DNA of 64,000 nucleotides from Limnanthes douglasii subsp. nivea (lineage: Eukaryota > Streptophyta > Magnoliopsida > Brassicales > Limnanthaceae), in the NCBI GenBank assembly GCA_036936605.1, contig JAUPFV010000001.1, forward strand, positions 117,684,771-117,748,770. Direction: 5' to 3'. A model generated the notes under the pieces. It was not told where the DNA came from, did not search any database, and was given only the letters and a program-made list of their open reading frames with translations. Positions 36,347 to 48,249 of the stretch are shown here, piece after piece; positions within the stretch are counted from its first letter, which is position 1; every line of letters starts with the position of its first letter. The position numbers and the translations under genes were made by a program.

Positions 36347-39300
36347 GTTCCACCTATTTAACTATTTAGTTGTTCATCTCCACCCTCTCAAATTCTTCAG
36401 AAAAAAATATGTCTGAGTTAATTTTATCGTAGACCTAATTTCTTTTTCTAATTATGCTTGTAGTAACTCTCAAATTTTTGTTACTCTGATGCTCAACTAC
36501 TCTCACCAAACCAGTTCACTTACATCTCATACGTGCACAAGTCTTATGTAGTTCATAAAATTTAAAACCGCTAATACTTTATTCAGAGCATCCAAATGAT
36601 ATTCTACACTTGCCATCTTTGCCACCTTCACTTTCTCTATTTGCACCATATTTTGGATGAAGTACAACTTGAGATTTACGTGCTTAGTTTTCACATGGAA
36701 CTCAGATTCTTCATAAAATGAATAAGACTAGTATTATCAGTATACAAAGTCACATTTTGCTATATACCATCGATCTCACTTTGCAATATCTTCAACTGTA
36801 TGCATTTCTTTATTGTTTTTGTAATTTTCATATATTCGGCTTCCATATAGAACAATGCAACAACCTTTTATATAAAATACTTATAGTTAACCAATGTTTT
36901 AAGAATAATAAAAAAATTCAACATACCCTCACAGTATTTCATCAATTTTATCCTTCTGATTATAACACAACCCAACTTCAGTCAAACCCTTCAAGTATCT
37001 CCCGAGCCACTTAAGGGCTTATCAATAGAGCTTCTCCGGATTTGATATAAATCTTCTTAAAATACTAATAGAGTAGGAAAGGTCAGGTCTCGTGCATATC
37101 ATTGCATACATAATGCTTCAAATGACATTGACATAGGATATTTATTGTATGAAAATATTATATTTTACTTTGGTTAGTGCTTGAGTGGAACTTAGTTTGA
37201 ATTGTGCAACAATGTGACTTCTAACATCTTTGGCTTAGGATATTCAAAACTTCTTAAGGGTGTTATATACGTATTATTGTTAGCATAAGAATAATTACCC
37301 CTCCTCTTTGTTCATCTTAATCTCAATACCAAATATTTGTATAGATTCTCATGTATACATCTCAGAATCTCCCTTTAGCTGAGTTTTTACCATTTTAATC
37401 TTCCTCTTATGCTTTCAAACTATTAGATATCATCAGTGTACAATAACACTATGATTTTGTCTTCATGTGTGTTTCCTACTTACAATAGACATTATTATCA
37501 TATCAAATTCTCACATACTTAATGGACCTCATAAAAGAATATAATATTTAATTCTACCATCTTAGTAACTATTCCATTCCATATAGGGGTCTCTTCAACA
37601 AACACAAATACTTTTTCTTCATTCTTTCAAAACATGTTGGCTAACACATATAGTTTGTCTCTTCCAATTCTACATGTAGTAAGGAAATAGTGACATCCAC
37701 TTGATTCAGATCAAGATCAAATCTTGCAATTATTAACAACATAACCCTTATAGAAGTTTGTTTCATAACTAGTGAGAAAGGTTTATTGAATTTAACACCT
37801 TTTATTTACATGAAACCCTTAAGCGTCAGCATAGCTTTGTATCTATATAACTAAACTCCATGAATACTTTAACTTCTCTTGTATATCCACTTAATTCCAA
37901 CAACCTCCTGACCCTTCGGTTTTCTCACAAGACTTAGGGGTTCGTGGTCCATATGTTTTAGAGATCTCAGTTCTTCCCTAATAGCCTTCAGTTATTTTTT
38001 TAGCACTAATCTTTATAGCATCATAATAATTTAAGAGTTTGAGAATGTCTTCCTTTATTTCAATCGATAAAGCATAACTAATAACATCAGCAAAACTATA
38101 TATATATATATATATATACATATGGAGGTTTTCTAGGTCTTCGTCCTCTATCATTTACCAAATGATTACGTTTAGAGAACTAGCTAGTGAATACCTTATT
38201 TAATTGGTTTAGTAAGCCCATTGTGATGGGGAGTTCTTTTTATGGTTTGGTATTATTTTGTTAAGTTTAGATGACTAGATAGTGAATACCTTATTCATTT
38301 ATTCCAATCAAGTGTGAGTTTTTAATTCTTACAATATTTTTATCGTTTGATTCTCTACCAAATTTTTATAGTTTCTAAAAGCATCAAATGTTTGATCATT
38401 CGTCTTCAAATTTATAACCTATTATTTTCAGGAGTAGTCATCAATCAAGGACATGAAGTACTTTGCGCCATCTATGGTGGGTTGTCATGCCAGACATAAG
38501 ATCTGAATAAGCATATACAAGCACATCAGTTATATGGTCATTAGGAAGGAACTTGACCCCCTGATTTTACCTAGCACAAAACTTTCACAAAATCTCAACT
38601 TTTGAACTCCGCTACCATCCAACAATTCTTGTTTACTAAGCTCAATAAGTATTTTCTCACTTACATACCCAAGCCTTAAATATCATAACTTGTTTGAATC
38701 TCTCATTACAGTAGACAGATCTCTGAAGACGATATATCCTTCTAAAACTAAAACTCCATTAGTTTTATTAGATTTTCTAACAACCAGTAAACGTTTCAAA
38801 ACCTTAAGTCTGTCATCTTCCATCCTTTATAAATAAAACCTTACTCATCTAACATTCTAATGTAAAAAGCTTTTGTTTATCTTTGAGGACATACCTCACA
38901 TTTTTTTATCATTCTCTCAAGTCATATAGATAAATTGAGCCGAACAGTTTCCATAACTTTGACAACACATAGTTCAATATTCCCGATGATGACAGTTTCA
39001 ACATTTAACAATCTCGGGTTTTGAAACCAATATTTGTTGGAAGTTATGTGGAATGGAGCTCTGGAATCCAACACTTATTTTTTATTGTATCTGCAAGTAG
39101 AAGCCATTAAAACGTTAGTGTACCCATAATCATCTGTAACCATTGCAACATCTCCAGCTTCGACCTTCAAATAGTTATTGTAATTTCTTCTATATGGGAA
39201 TTTTATAGTAATTTGACCCTTCTTCTTACACAATCAAAATCTCACTTTCTAATTTCTTGATTAAATATCCTCTTATTGTCTTGTCTCTTACAATCAGTCC

Positions 39301-39755
39301 AAGATATTTAGAGTCACCCTTCATAAATATCTTCATTTGAAGACTTTTAACTTCATCCATCGTAAGAGACTCTTTATCATAAAGCATGGTGTTAACACAT
39401 TTCTCCTACACTATTGATAGAGAAATCAAAAGGATTATGACACGATCATTATTTTTACATTGACCCCAACTGTACTCAAATCAAGAGTGATTCTATTAAA
39501 ATCATCCAAGTGTCTTAAAATCTCATTATTATCATCCATTGATACCGTGTACAATTGTTTCTTGAGATACAATCTATTGGTTAGGGAATTTTTCATGTAA
39601 ATGTCTTCCATCTGATTCCATATCATCAATGTTGTAGCCTTAGATAAATCTTGAAGAACTTCATCCTTGAGACTCAAGATTATAGTATTTTTAGCTTTGG
39701 AAAGTATTTTGACATCAACATTTTCTATAAATTTCTCACCAATGGCATCAACCAA
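36347..39755 (-). pseudogene. Copia B gag-pol remnant
   Basis: Gag at 39755-39435 is open for 106 residues (NTIILSLKDEVLQDLSKATT, then IWNQMEDIYM and LDDFNRITLDL), a Copia gag pattern. Near 39060-39080 lies the protease region in degraded form. Towards low coordinates the RT and RNase H parts appear: MICTRPDLSYSIS near 37110 and ALKWLGRYLKGL near 37000, later SRIYENYKNNKE near 36830. Stops and shifts are frequent. The product would have been the retrotransposon polyprotein. Confidence 0.75.
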
Positions 39756-40063
39756 ACCTTTTTTTACTACAGATCCCGAATATTAATTCTCAAGAGGTCA
39801 AAATGATTCTATCCATTGAAGTTTTCTACGTTGAACTTAATGGAACTCATTTTGGTGGCTTTTGTTTTTTATTTTTAGGTGAGTGCCTTCTCTTTAAACT
39901 CAAGATCTGTAATGATATTTGTCATTTTTTACTTTGTAACAGGTTGAGAAATATTATTCTTATAAATTATCCACCCTCAACGCACTACTTATTATGGATC
40001 TTCTTAGAAATCAACTATTCATATCACATTACCAAGTTTCAACAACAACCAAAACTTTGGAAG

Positions 40064-40834
40064 TGTTAGCCAAAGCTCAGCCAGTATTCAATGGAAAAAC
40101 GTTTGTTTAGTATATATGATCATACAACAAAAACAAAGAGAAAAATAGTTTCCACTCGTACTCAAAATCTTAACTATAAACCCAAAAAGAAAAGATAACA
40201 ACAAGAATGTTAAATCAAACACACACAAGATAGATTGAACGTGGTTCGAATTGGCATAAAATCCTACAACTAGAGACAACACAAAAAATTATGTATAAAA
40301 GGTTAGAAGAAGACTCTCAAACACCAACATTCAATCACTCATATGTTGTTCCGAAACAGTAGCAGCTTACAAACGGAGCTACGAATCTTAGAGTATTCTC
40401 AAGTGTTTGTCTTCTACCTCAACTTTATCTGTAAAATCTAAAAGCTTTAAGCTTTTTCCCTCTATCAATTCTGATTTTTAATTTTTTTGTAGTACCTCTC
40501 TATCACCAATTATGGCCGATCAACGTTGTGTTTATTATTCTTTAGGCTCACAATAACGTGTGACAGTTTATTTCCTTAATAGGCCAGCAAATAGACACAA
40601 AGGGAAATGTGCATAGTTGTCGTGTGTATGCCTTAATGACATTCTTATACTATCCAGTCACTTGTACAAGCACACAAAGATCAACGGTTCTTTGATTAAG
40701 GTCTAAAATCATACATCCATTCAGATCCTTCAGTGACTTAGTTAATTTCAAAAACAAATAGGTATCTTCAGAAGTTTTTGAATGAATGTTTATTTAAAAA
40801 ATAAATAGATGTCTTCAGAAGTTTTCTGCAAACA
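40064..40834 (-). repeat. 5' LTR of Copia element B (outer end missing)
   Basis: Starts TGTTAGCC at the gag-proximal side. It pairs with 35498-36346 but stops matching after GCAAACAC near 40834. Confidence 0.75.
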
Positions 40835-41670
40835 CATCCGTGCACCTTTAACTCAACAATAAATTTCTTCTTTCCTTCAGCATAGCTCACATTTAGATTC
40901 CTAAAAAATTTCTTCCACCTATGTTCCACCCTAACTTCTATCATTTTAAAGTTAAACAGGTCATGTTTATTAAATTTTGAGTTGTCTATATCCAATTTTT
41001 TTTAAAAAATTAATAACACTTTTTTTTATATATTTTTAATCTACCTTGGTTAAGAAAAAATGACACGGTAATTTAATAAATATTTTTGAATTAACAACCT
41101 TTTTTGCTTTTTATAGAAAGAAAAGTTGAACCAGCCAAAATAAAGGTTTTGGAAAAATTCGGTCCCATTTTGATAAGTAGCCCCATTTTTATGTACCCCC
41201 CTTACATATTTTAAATATCCCCAACGTTATACCCAAAAACATCCCCGCCTGTTTTACTAAGCCTTAACCTTAAACTCTAACCATCCCGAAAACTAAAATA
41301 GCCACACTACTCTAACCTTTCCCTCTCCTCTCTTTGTTCAAAATTCCAAAACTCCAATTCACAAAATCAAGATTTTTGGTTAACCAAAAACTGTTATTCA
41401 ACAACTCCAGGAGACTCTAATCCAACAAACAACAAAAATGGGCAAGGGGAAATGATGAGAATATCTTTTAATAACTTGTTTTAAGTTTTTTTTTGTTTAT
41501 CTATATTTATCGTATTTAACGTGTTAGAATAGACAAATGCATGTTTCTATAGGTGTTTGAAGTTCTATATTAATGTTAGAAGGCTAGATTTATGGTTGAA
41601 TAACTGTTTTTTGGTTGGATTGGAATTGGTTTCGAGGTATTTCCATGGTTGTTCACGACTGTGTTTTTGA

Positions 41671-41840
41671 ACCCCATCGGGTGAGAAGTAATCCGCCCGG
41701 CGGGGTAGCATTTTTTGCAGGTTGATTATAAACCCCGTCGGTTGAGGCTGGGTAGCCCCTGAGGGGTCGATAGTTCTTACTTGCAGGGTCTTTATGGTCC
41801 CCGCCGGGTAAACCCAGCCTCACCCGGCGGGGACCTAGTC
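41671..41840. repeat. Palindromic motif cluster of element 2, left
   Basis: Six variants in 170 bp, such as CCCCATCGGGTGA, CCGCCCGGCGGGG, CCCCGTCGGTTGA, CCCCGCCGGGTAA and CACCCGGCGGGGA. Each is a CCG-N-CGG-centred near-palindrome. Confidence 0.85.
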
Positions 41841-42424
41841 GATTTCAAAGTTGTGTTTGGTTTTTAAATTCGATTTCTTTTCGCATGCACGAGGTACCTG
41901 GCCCCAGAACGAGAGAGAAAAGAAAGTAGCAAGGCGTGAACGAGAAGGATTCCGTCCGCCCAAAAACGATGATGGTAAGTAGTCGGCCAAAGGGCGATCA
42001 GGCCGATCGTGGGGATCGACTGGTGCATACAGAACGCTTTGTGAGGCATAAAATATAAAATGAAACACGGGAGCACGGAGTATAGCCATCTCCTCCACGA
42101 GAGGTCGTTAGGCAATGTCGTGCGCTTATAGACTCCGAAGAGGTGGAGAATATGGAGGTGCTCGAGCCATCACCTCCATGAGAGGTCCGTACCCCAAACC
42201 ATCAAACTGATCTGGAGGGATGAAAAGACATTTTCTTAGAGCAAAATAATATAATTATGTTTTCGGACTATACGCAACATGAGGCCTACTTCACGTTCAT
42301 GGAAGACGTAAGTTTTTAAACGCTTCAAACATTATCTGGTATCACAGTATAATCGAAGTACAGTATACTCAGTCAATGTGATCTTAAAAAATAGCTAGGG
42401 GTCAAGGCTATATTGGAAGAGACT

Positions 42425-43773
42425 CCATTCTGGCCACTTATGCGCCATCTGCCGAAGTTCAACTTGCAGCCACACTTGGACGAGGTTTTTATTGAGAGGT
42501 GGCACTAGTAGACCAACACTTTTCAGTTCTCGTTTGGAGAGATAACCATCACGCTGAATGAAGTGCATGTGATTACCGGCCTCCCGGCCGAGGGGAGAAT
42601 TATCGACGCTTTTAGGATGGAGTTGATAGATTAGACATATGCACGCTAAGCATCGTTGTTGGAAGTTTCAACGAAATCCAGGCAAGAGCATATGGAGGCG
42701 CATGACAGGAGTGAGTTCGGCCTACGATGGCTAAGAACAATATTTTACATGGACGAATATTTGGATTCCAACACCTGGCTCACTATGAAGATGCAGAAAC
42801 AAGCTGGTTAGGCATACATTATGTTCTTCCTCGGATGCACGATCTTCACAAACACGAGCCAGAAGAACATCTAATGCAATTTTCACCACCATCTTGAGCA
42901 CTTGGACAAACTTAATGAGTACGCATGGGGTGCTGGCGCATTAGTATAGTTGAACAAGAGTTTGGAGGCATTTCGAAGCACTCCTTAAAGAGCTTGGTTG
43001 GCTTTTCGGCACTGTTAGAATGTTGGGTAGATGACCACTTCCCCGTTTTCTAGGCGGTGCTGAATGTTGGTTATAGATCGACCGATCCAAAGATGTTAGC
43101 GTAGACACCGAAAGCTGACCGGAGCTCTTATTGGTGGGAAGCCGTACTATCGTGACATCCTAACGGTGCAAGCAGAGAGAGATGTAAGTTTTCTTCTTTA
43201 CTTTGATTAACATGTGTGTTTATTTATTACATGTTTACATATGTAATTGCTTATTTGCAGGTTTTCCGACTTTACGAGGGCGTTCGTGCAGTGTTCTCGG
43301 AGCAAGCAATCTGGTTGTATCACAACCCTATTCGCCTAATGTTCGTAAGCGAGTCTTACCACCCGGACCGAGTAATTTGGCAGTTCAGTTGGGTCCAACA
43401 TAATTCGTTGCCTCCCCTTGCTATTGGAACTGGTCTATCAAGAGGACACAATCTCTGTTACGCGGTAGAGGGTAGGTACTGGACAAACTGGAGGGATCAT
43501 CTATACGTGATTGATAGGTACTCACGACGCTTGGAAGGGAGTAGTCGTACATCATCCCCACAGTACAAATTGTACGTTAAGAAGTACAGTTGGTATAACA
43601 TCACCCCTCATATCCTTAGCGAGCCTTCCGCGGTTGATGTGGTCAACACGATAAATCGTGATCATCCGTTAGATGAGACCCCTGAAGAACTTGTGTCCTT
43701 CGCAAGAAAGGTGCTTGACCTCACTAGTCTATGTCTTATTGTAATGCTACTCTTCTTTGTTGTTTCTTTGTAA
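42425..43773 (+). pseudogene. Plant mobile domain (PMD) gene 2, two exons
   Basis: Exon 1 (42425-43183) reads, across several stops, LPKFNLQPHLDEVFIERW, FGEITITLNEVHVITGLP near 42540 and FFLGCTIFTNTSQKN near 42825. Those are PMD core blocks equivalent to those of gene 1. The intron 43184-43260 (GTAAGT...TTTGCAG) sits at the same codon boundary as in gene 1. Exon 2 is open from 43261 to 43773: FRLYEGVRAVF, PDRVIWQFSWVQ, YWTNWRDHLYVID and a hydrophobic tail. Exon 2 looks much better kept than exon 1. A charged leader at 41880-42230 is probably the N-terminal part. Function in transposons is not known; host PMD proteins are nuclear and act in gene silencing and splicing. Confidence 0.85.
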
Positions 43774-43934
43774 GTTTTGGATGTTGATTTGCATGTTTTG
43801 GAAGTTGATTTATTCTAAGTTTGTTTTAAATATTGTGTATGTTGGTCTATTGTGTAAGTTTATTTTCATTTTGGTTGACTCAGTATACAAGAAGAGTTTA
43901 ACATCATTTCCTTTATAATGTTTATTAGAATCCT

Positions 43935-44395
43935 TACATCGGCGGTTGAACAATGCTCAACCGCCAGGGTAGTCTCCACCCGCCGGTTGACAATTTCTCA
44001 ACCAGCGGTTGATAATAGTTCAACCGTCGGTTGAGAGCGAGGAAATTACATTAACTCTGTTAGTGTAATTTATTATATTAACTCGCCCCCCCCCCCCCCC
44101 CGATTGGGATATTTTCAATCGAAGGTTGAAAATCACCCCGCCGGTTAGAAATTTTTCAACCGCCGGTATCATCCCCGCCGGTTAAAGTAAGATGACCAGA
44201 CAGCCCTCCCACCAGCGGGTCAAAATTGGTAAACCGTCGGGGATATTCTCGCCCGCCGGTTGACAATCAGTCACCCGACGGGTGACAACTATTATTTGTG
44301 ACTATCTAACTAGGCTGGAGATTGCCTAACCAACATGATAGTTTGAAAATTATCAACCGTCAGAGGACTTTTGTCCCCGCCGGGGGACTTGTGAC
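43935..44395. repeat. Palindromic motif cluster of element 2, central
   Basis: At least fifteen motif copies in 460 bp, for example TTCAACCGTCGGTTGAG (a perfect 15-base palindrome inside), CCCGCCGGTTGACAAT and CACCCGACGGGTGAC. A 13-bp-arm hairpin (AAATTACATTAAC with its near complement) is at 44043-44071 and a run of 16 C at 44086-44101. The cluster lies exactly between the 3' ends of the convergent genes. Confidence 0.9.
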
Positions 44396-45049
44396 ATCTG
44401 TGTTTATGCAACAAGGATGTATCCTCGCACATGGGGCCTCCGCCGTAATCCCAAGCTACAAAATGAAAACACGATGAAATGGATGTCTTAATATTTAAAT
44501 TTATCGTCATTATAATAAAATACTTACATTCACGAAGTGGTTGGAGTTCACCCAACCCAATCCGATTTCTATGCGGTTTGACATCTAATGGGGTGCACCT
44601 CTTAACGGAATAAAAGTGAACCCAACATCTATATTTCGGTACTTTCCTATGAAATGAAGAATGCATTTAAAAATAGATGCGATTGTGACTCTCATCTCGG
44701 GCATGGACATCCAATGGTCTTCAGTACCCACGTTACTAGAACACTTCACACGTTCAACAACATCAATCAAATCTCACATGCTTGTAAATATCTTAAAATA
44801 CATGGATGTGTAATCCATAAGGTTGTTGTAAAGGGAATCCCTAATCAACCTCCACCCATCTTGTTTCCCGTTCAAGGAAAACGATATCGAGTCGTACCCG
44901 TAATGCCCAAGTAAACTAGCCTTTTTGGAATCTAGCACATGTTCGTGCATAGATTTGTCTCGTTTAGTGGATGATTCAGGTGCAGTAATAGAAAACTTAC
45001 AATTGGAAGGCGGAGGACCACGCTTTTTTTGCTTCACCAATGGCTCCAA
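44360..45049 (-). pseudogene. OTU-like protease portion of the MULE transposase gene, copy 2
   Basis: Continues the minus-strand transposase. From 45049: QKKRGPPPSNCKF, then HYGYDSISFSLNGKQDGW at about 44940, LIRDSLYNNLMDYTSMY, then GTEDHWMSMPEM near 44720 and TFIPLRGAPH near 44600. This is the OTU layout (DGHCGFR, W..VR..L, HW, final NHF). The catalytic Cys position reads Tyr (GHYGY). The exon ends with NSNHFVN at 44528, where the His is kept. The intron 44527-44456 is placed exactly as in copy 1, and the last exon gives APCARIHPCC and stops at 44360. One frame break lies near 44772 and a stop at 44585. It was probably one polypeptide with the transposase. Confidence 0.72.
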
Positions 45050-45100
45050 TATGGAAGTTGTTTCGGAATGGACAACGATAAACTATTTCTTATAAATGTG

Positions 45101-46628
45101 CTATATCCATGCTTCGTTATTCGATTCCATGACATTGCATATTAGTTTCTTAATTTTGTCTTTCAATTGCTCGATCGTCGTGAGATTGGTACAAAATAGA
45201 ATGTCTAACCTCTTCCAATTTTCGTGAAATAACTCTATAGGAACCTCTAACCCTTTGGTAACAAATTCGTAAATTTCGTGCGCGCAAGGCATACCGCGTG
45301 TAGTTCGTATGGCACAAACACAAGGCATGGCGGCCGCGATTGTCATGTTCTGAGCATAATCTACTTCTTTGAAAAAATGTTCTAAAGCATAATGGGAGAC
45401 GTTTCTTTTTAGTTTACCGTACACAAAATTCGTGAATTTATGTAGGGCCAACAAACTGCTCTTTTCAAATGATCCATTGATGTCCCCAGATTACAATTCT
45501 ATCAAAGTATGCAACTTCAACCAAAAAAAACTCGAAGTTACCTTTGCTCGTGCCGATGAAACGCTTGAGGCTCGAATGAGCGTTCTCCACATCGTTTGTG
45601 GTTTGGTTACCAAAATGCACCCACTTGTTAGTTCTCCATGTGACAAACTTATCACTGTAAGGCCCTAACCAACTTTCGGTATACTGAATTGATTTCGGAT
45701 ACTCTCTGAAGTCACGGTGCAATTCTGATCGATAGTCGTTGAAGGCTACTTCTGTTTCCACCAACATCATTTCATTCCACACTTTCTTCTCCTTTATGAT
45801 TTTTTTCGTTTTTCCCAAGACGTTCATGTTGATTTCCTATCGACAGAATATGTGTGTTGCATTGAGGAACACTTCCTCCACCGCCTTTAGACCCGCTAAG
45901 TCTTTATCCGTCAAAATAATAGAGGGTGGTTCGATGAAGTGAGTCACCATCAACGAGTGTAAGCAATCTAACACCCATTTGTAGCTCTCAAATTTTTCTC
46001 CCTACATATACGCGAATCCAACTAGAAAGTTTCGTGGTACAAGTGGATCCGACGACCTCGTACAACGGTAGCCCGTATTTGATTACCTTGTACGTGTTAT
46101 CCATTTCAATGAAGTTTGGATATGTTTGTAACAAATCTAAACTAACCGGGTGCGTGAAGAAAATCTCACTTATGTCCCTATTCAGACTTTCTATGAAATT
46201 CGTAGCCGTTTAACCTCTTTAGTTCACCCAACAGGTATTGGAATTGTGACCGACCGCCTTTCTTGATCTTGCGGTATTTTAGTTGAGCGTTATACACGGT
46301 GCGCACTGAATACGAATTCTTAGGGTTCAATTTATTCACTCCACCGAGAATGTCACGAGGACGGGATCTCATTTTCGTAGAACTAACTACGAAATCCATC
46401 TTTTCTTTGGTGAATCGTCCCAAGTACGAATTTCGTGTAAATTCCGAATCTTTCACACACAAAAACTATTCTCAGATTTTTTCGAGCAAGTCTATCATGG
46501 TGACATAATATAATCATAAACTCGTTTTCTAACGCGGTTTGCTTAACCCAATCAATCAACTTTACTTGAGTGTAGTGATATTTCGTGTCGAACAAGTGGC
46601 TATAATCGACGGAGCAAGACTCCGACAT
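45101..46628 (-). pseudogene. Mutator-like (MULE) transposase with FAR1-type N-terminus and SWIM finger
   Basis: N-terminal part 46628-46178: a FAR1/MULE DNA-binding segment (DTKYHYTQVKL, LARKNLRIVFVCE) and SVRTVYNAQLKYRK. The DDE core follows in broken frames: FIEMDNTYKVIKYGLPL near 46110 (first Asp), IILTDKDLAGLKAVEEVF near 45900 (second Asp), then TESWLGPYSDKFVTW and NDVENAHSSLKRFIG at about 45590 (Glu). All three catalytic residues remain readable. A SWIM zinc finger follows at about 45310 (CVCAIRTTRGMPCAHE). Downstream, the frame leads into the OTU-like segment. Stops near 46190, 45990 and 45835 inactivate it. The enzyme would excise and insert the element. Confidence 0.88.
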
Positions 46629-46704
46629 TACCTTCTCCTTTACAATGCATGAATCATATAAGTCATCATTTAACTCTTCATCTTCCTCTTATATTAAACA
46701 AGTG

Positions 46705-47125
46705 TGACGCGACCTGACGGTTGGGAATTGTTCCACCCACTCGGGACGTTTTGGACCACTGGTTGACAATAAGCTAACCGACAGTTGATAATATTGAACC
46801 CGACGGGGGAGCTCAAAATAAACTTCTTAACTTGGAAGACTCAAATAGGGAACCACAACTATCAGGTTGAATATTAACCCCGTCGGTGACGTCTCAACCG
46901 TCAGTTGATAATATACGGCCCGATGGTTGATAATACACACCCCAGTTGTATATGATTATCGCCCCGCTGGGGACCTGGTACCAAATACAAACTGCTACCT
47001 AACAAACTACCCTAGCCAAAAACCGTCATGTTAGATGCATACCCCTAGCGGTTTGGAACATCCTTCCCCGTCGGTTTTATATGGCCTACACCGACGGTTG
47101 GGACTGGACTACCCCGGCGGGGTTA
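46705..47125. repeat. Palindromic motif cluster of element 2, right
   Basis: About twelve copies, e.g. CTGACGGTTGGGA, ACCCGACGGGGG, CCCCGTCGGTGACG, CAACCGTCAGTTGATAAT and CCCCGGCGGGGT. Same family as the left and central clusters. It lies directly upstream of the transposase 5' end. Confidence 0.87.
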
Positions 47126-48249
47126 GTTCATCGTGACATGCGGATTCATCTTGACCCTCGTCGGTCCAGTCGGTTGAAAGGGCCGCCATTAGCGAGGGAG
47201 CTCGGGTTCAACTTTCTAAAAATAAAAGATCTACGAAAAAGGAAACTTCTTTTGAAAAAATTGGTTAGAGAGATTACCTTGTTTGGAGTTTCATGATCCT
47301 CAGCAAGCTTCTGATGGCCAAAATTCATTCTCCAATAAATTGAGTTTTTGAAAAATTTGAGTGTTTTCGAGTTTTTAAAAAGTTTTGGAGTTGTTTTGAG
47401 TTTTTTTTTTTAAATTTTGAGTTTTTTAAAATTTTATGAAGTGTTGAATAAAAATAAATATCGAGAGCAGAAATTTTTTGTTTTTAAACTTTTGGTTAAC
47501 TATAACAAAACTCCCCTAAATATCCAAAACAAAAGATTCTTAGTAAAAAGTAAATTGTTAAAAATTATTAATTAAAAAAATTGTATAAAAAAAGAGCATG
47601 TTTAACCAAATTTAGATCCGAATTTAAGAAAGCCCCAAAATAAATTGAGATCACGTATTTGTGGAATGAACAACGCAACAAATTGCGGACAATAATAAAA
47701 TATTATCACTTACCTGGTTGTTGTTTTCAACAGATTTTTGTTCGTTTGTTGGGGCTAGAACACGTAACTAATAATAAAATAGTTTTTATTCAAATTTTAA
47801 TTTACGTCACAGGATGACGTGATATGAATTGTAATACGCATATATGCATTTCAAATTATAAAACAACAATGGATATTTTTACTTGAATTTATAGTTGGAA
47901 ATAAGAAATATAAACCGACATAATATAAAAATAATGATAAATCAAATGAACATCGATATAAAAATATTTTTTAAAAAGCACAATCATTTATTATTTAATT
48001 AAAATGAAAAACACTTCTTTCACCGCACAATGGAAACACATCTCCTATTAATTAAGTTCGTTTGAACTATTCTTTTTGTTAGTTGTTTGTTTTTTCTTAC
48101 TTTTATTTTGTTAATATTAATATCAATGGTGTTAATATTTATTATTAGCTATTCAGATAAATTGGACGTTTAGAAACCGACTGCAATCACACCATAACCT
48201 AACACGGCTTCACGTTTTTATTTATAAAAGTTAGAAGACCCACAACATT

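Larger units (their letters stand above)
35498..40834 (-). mobile_element. Copia retrotransposon B with both LTRs
   Basis: LTRs at 35498-36346 and 40064-about 40834 flank a decayed minus-strand gag-pol. Shared LTR blocks include CATCCATTCAGATCCTT, AATGACTTAGTT-like text and ACAAATAGGTATCTTCAGAAG. The 5' LTR (high coordinates) lacks about 140 bp of its outer end and carries a local duplication of the TATCTTCAGAAGTTTT block. The gag resembles that of Copia element A. It is inactive. Confidence 0.82.
41160..47660. mobile_element. PMD-MULE composite element 2 (largest copy)
   Basis: Two convergent genes fill it: a plus-strand plant mobile domain gene (42425-43773) and a minus-strand MULE transposase with FAR1-type DNA-binding, DDE, SWIM and OTU-like parts (46628-44360). 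GC-rich palindromic motif clusters lie left (41671-41840), between the genes (43935-44395) and right (46705-47125). A leader with pyrimidine-rich sequence and an ATG at 41438 precedes the PMD gene. The small gene found in elements 1 and 3 is absent here. Ends are approximate; no clear terminal inverted repeat could be seen. Confidence 0.72.

Noticed and set aside
41835..42115. Two overlapping minus-strand frames (87 and 83 codons)
   Set aside because: They are antisense to the PMD gene leader and show no domain.
43935..44395. CpG island or rDNA spacer
   Set aside because: The GC richness comes from one repeated palindromic motif; no rRNA match.
41160..47660. Long terminal inverted repeats for element 2
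   Set aside because: Comparing 41160-41450 with the reverse complement of 47290-47660 by eye gives only low-complexity matches.
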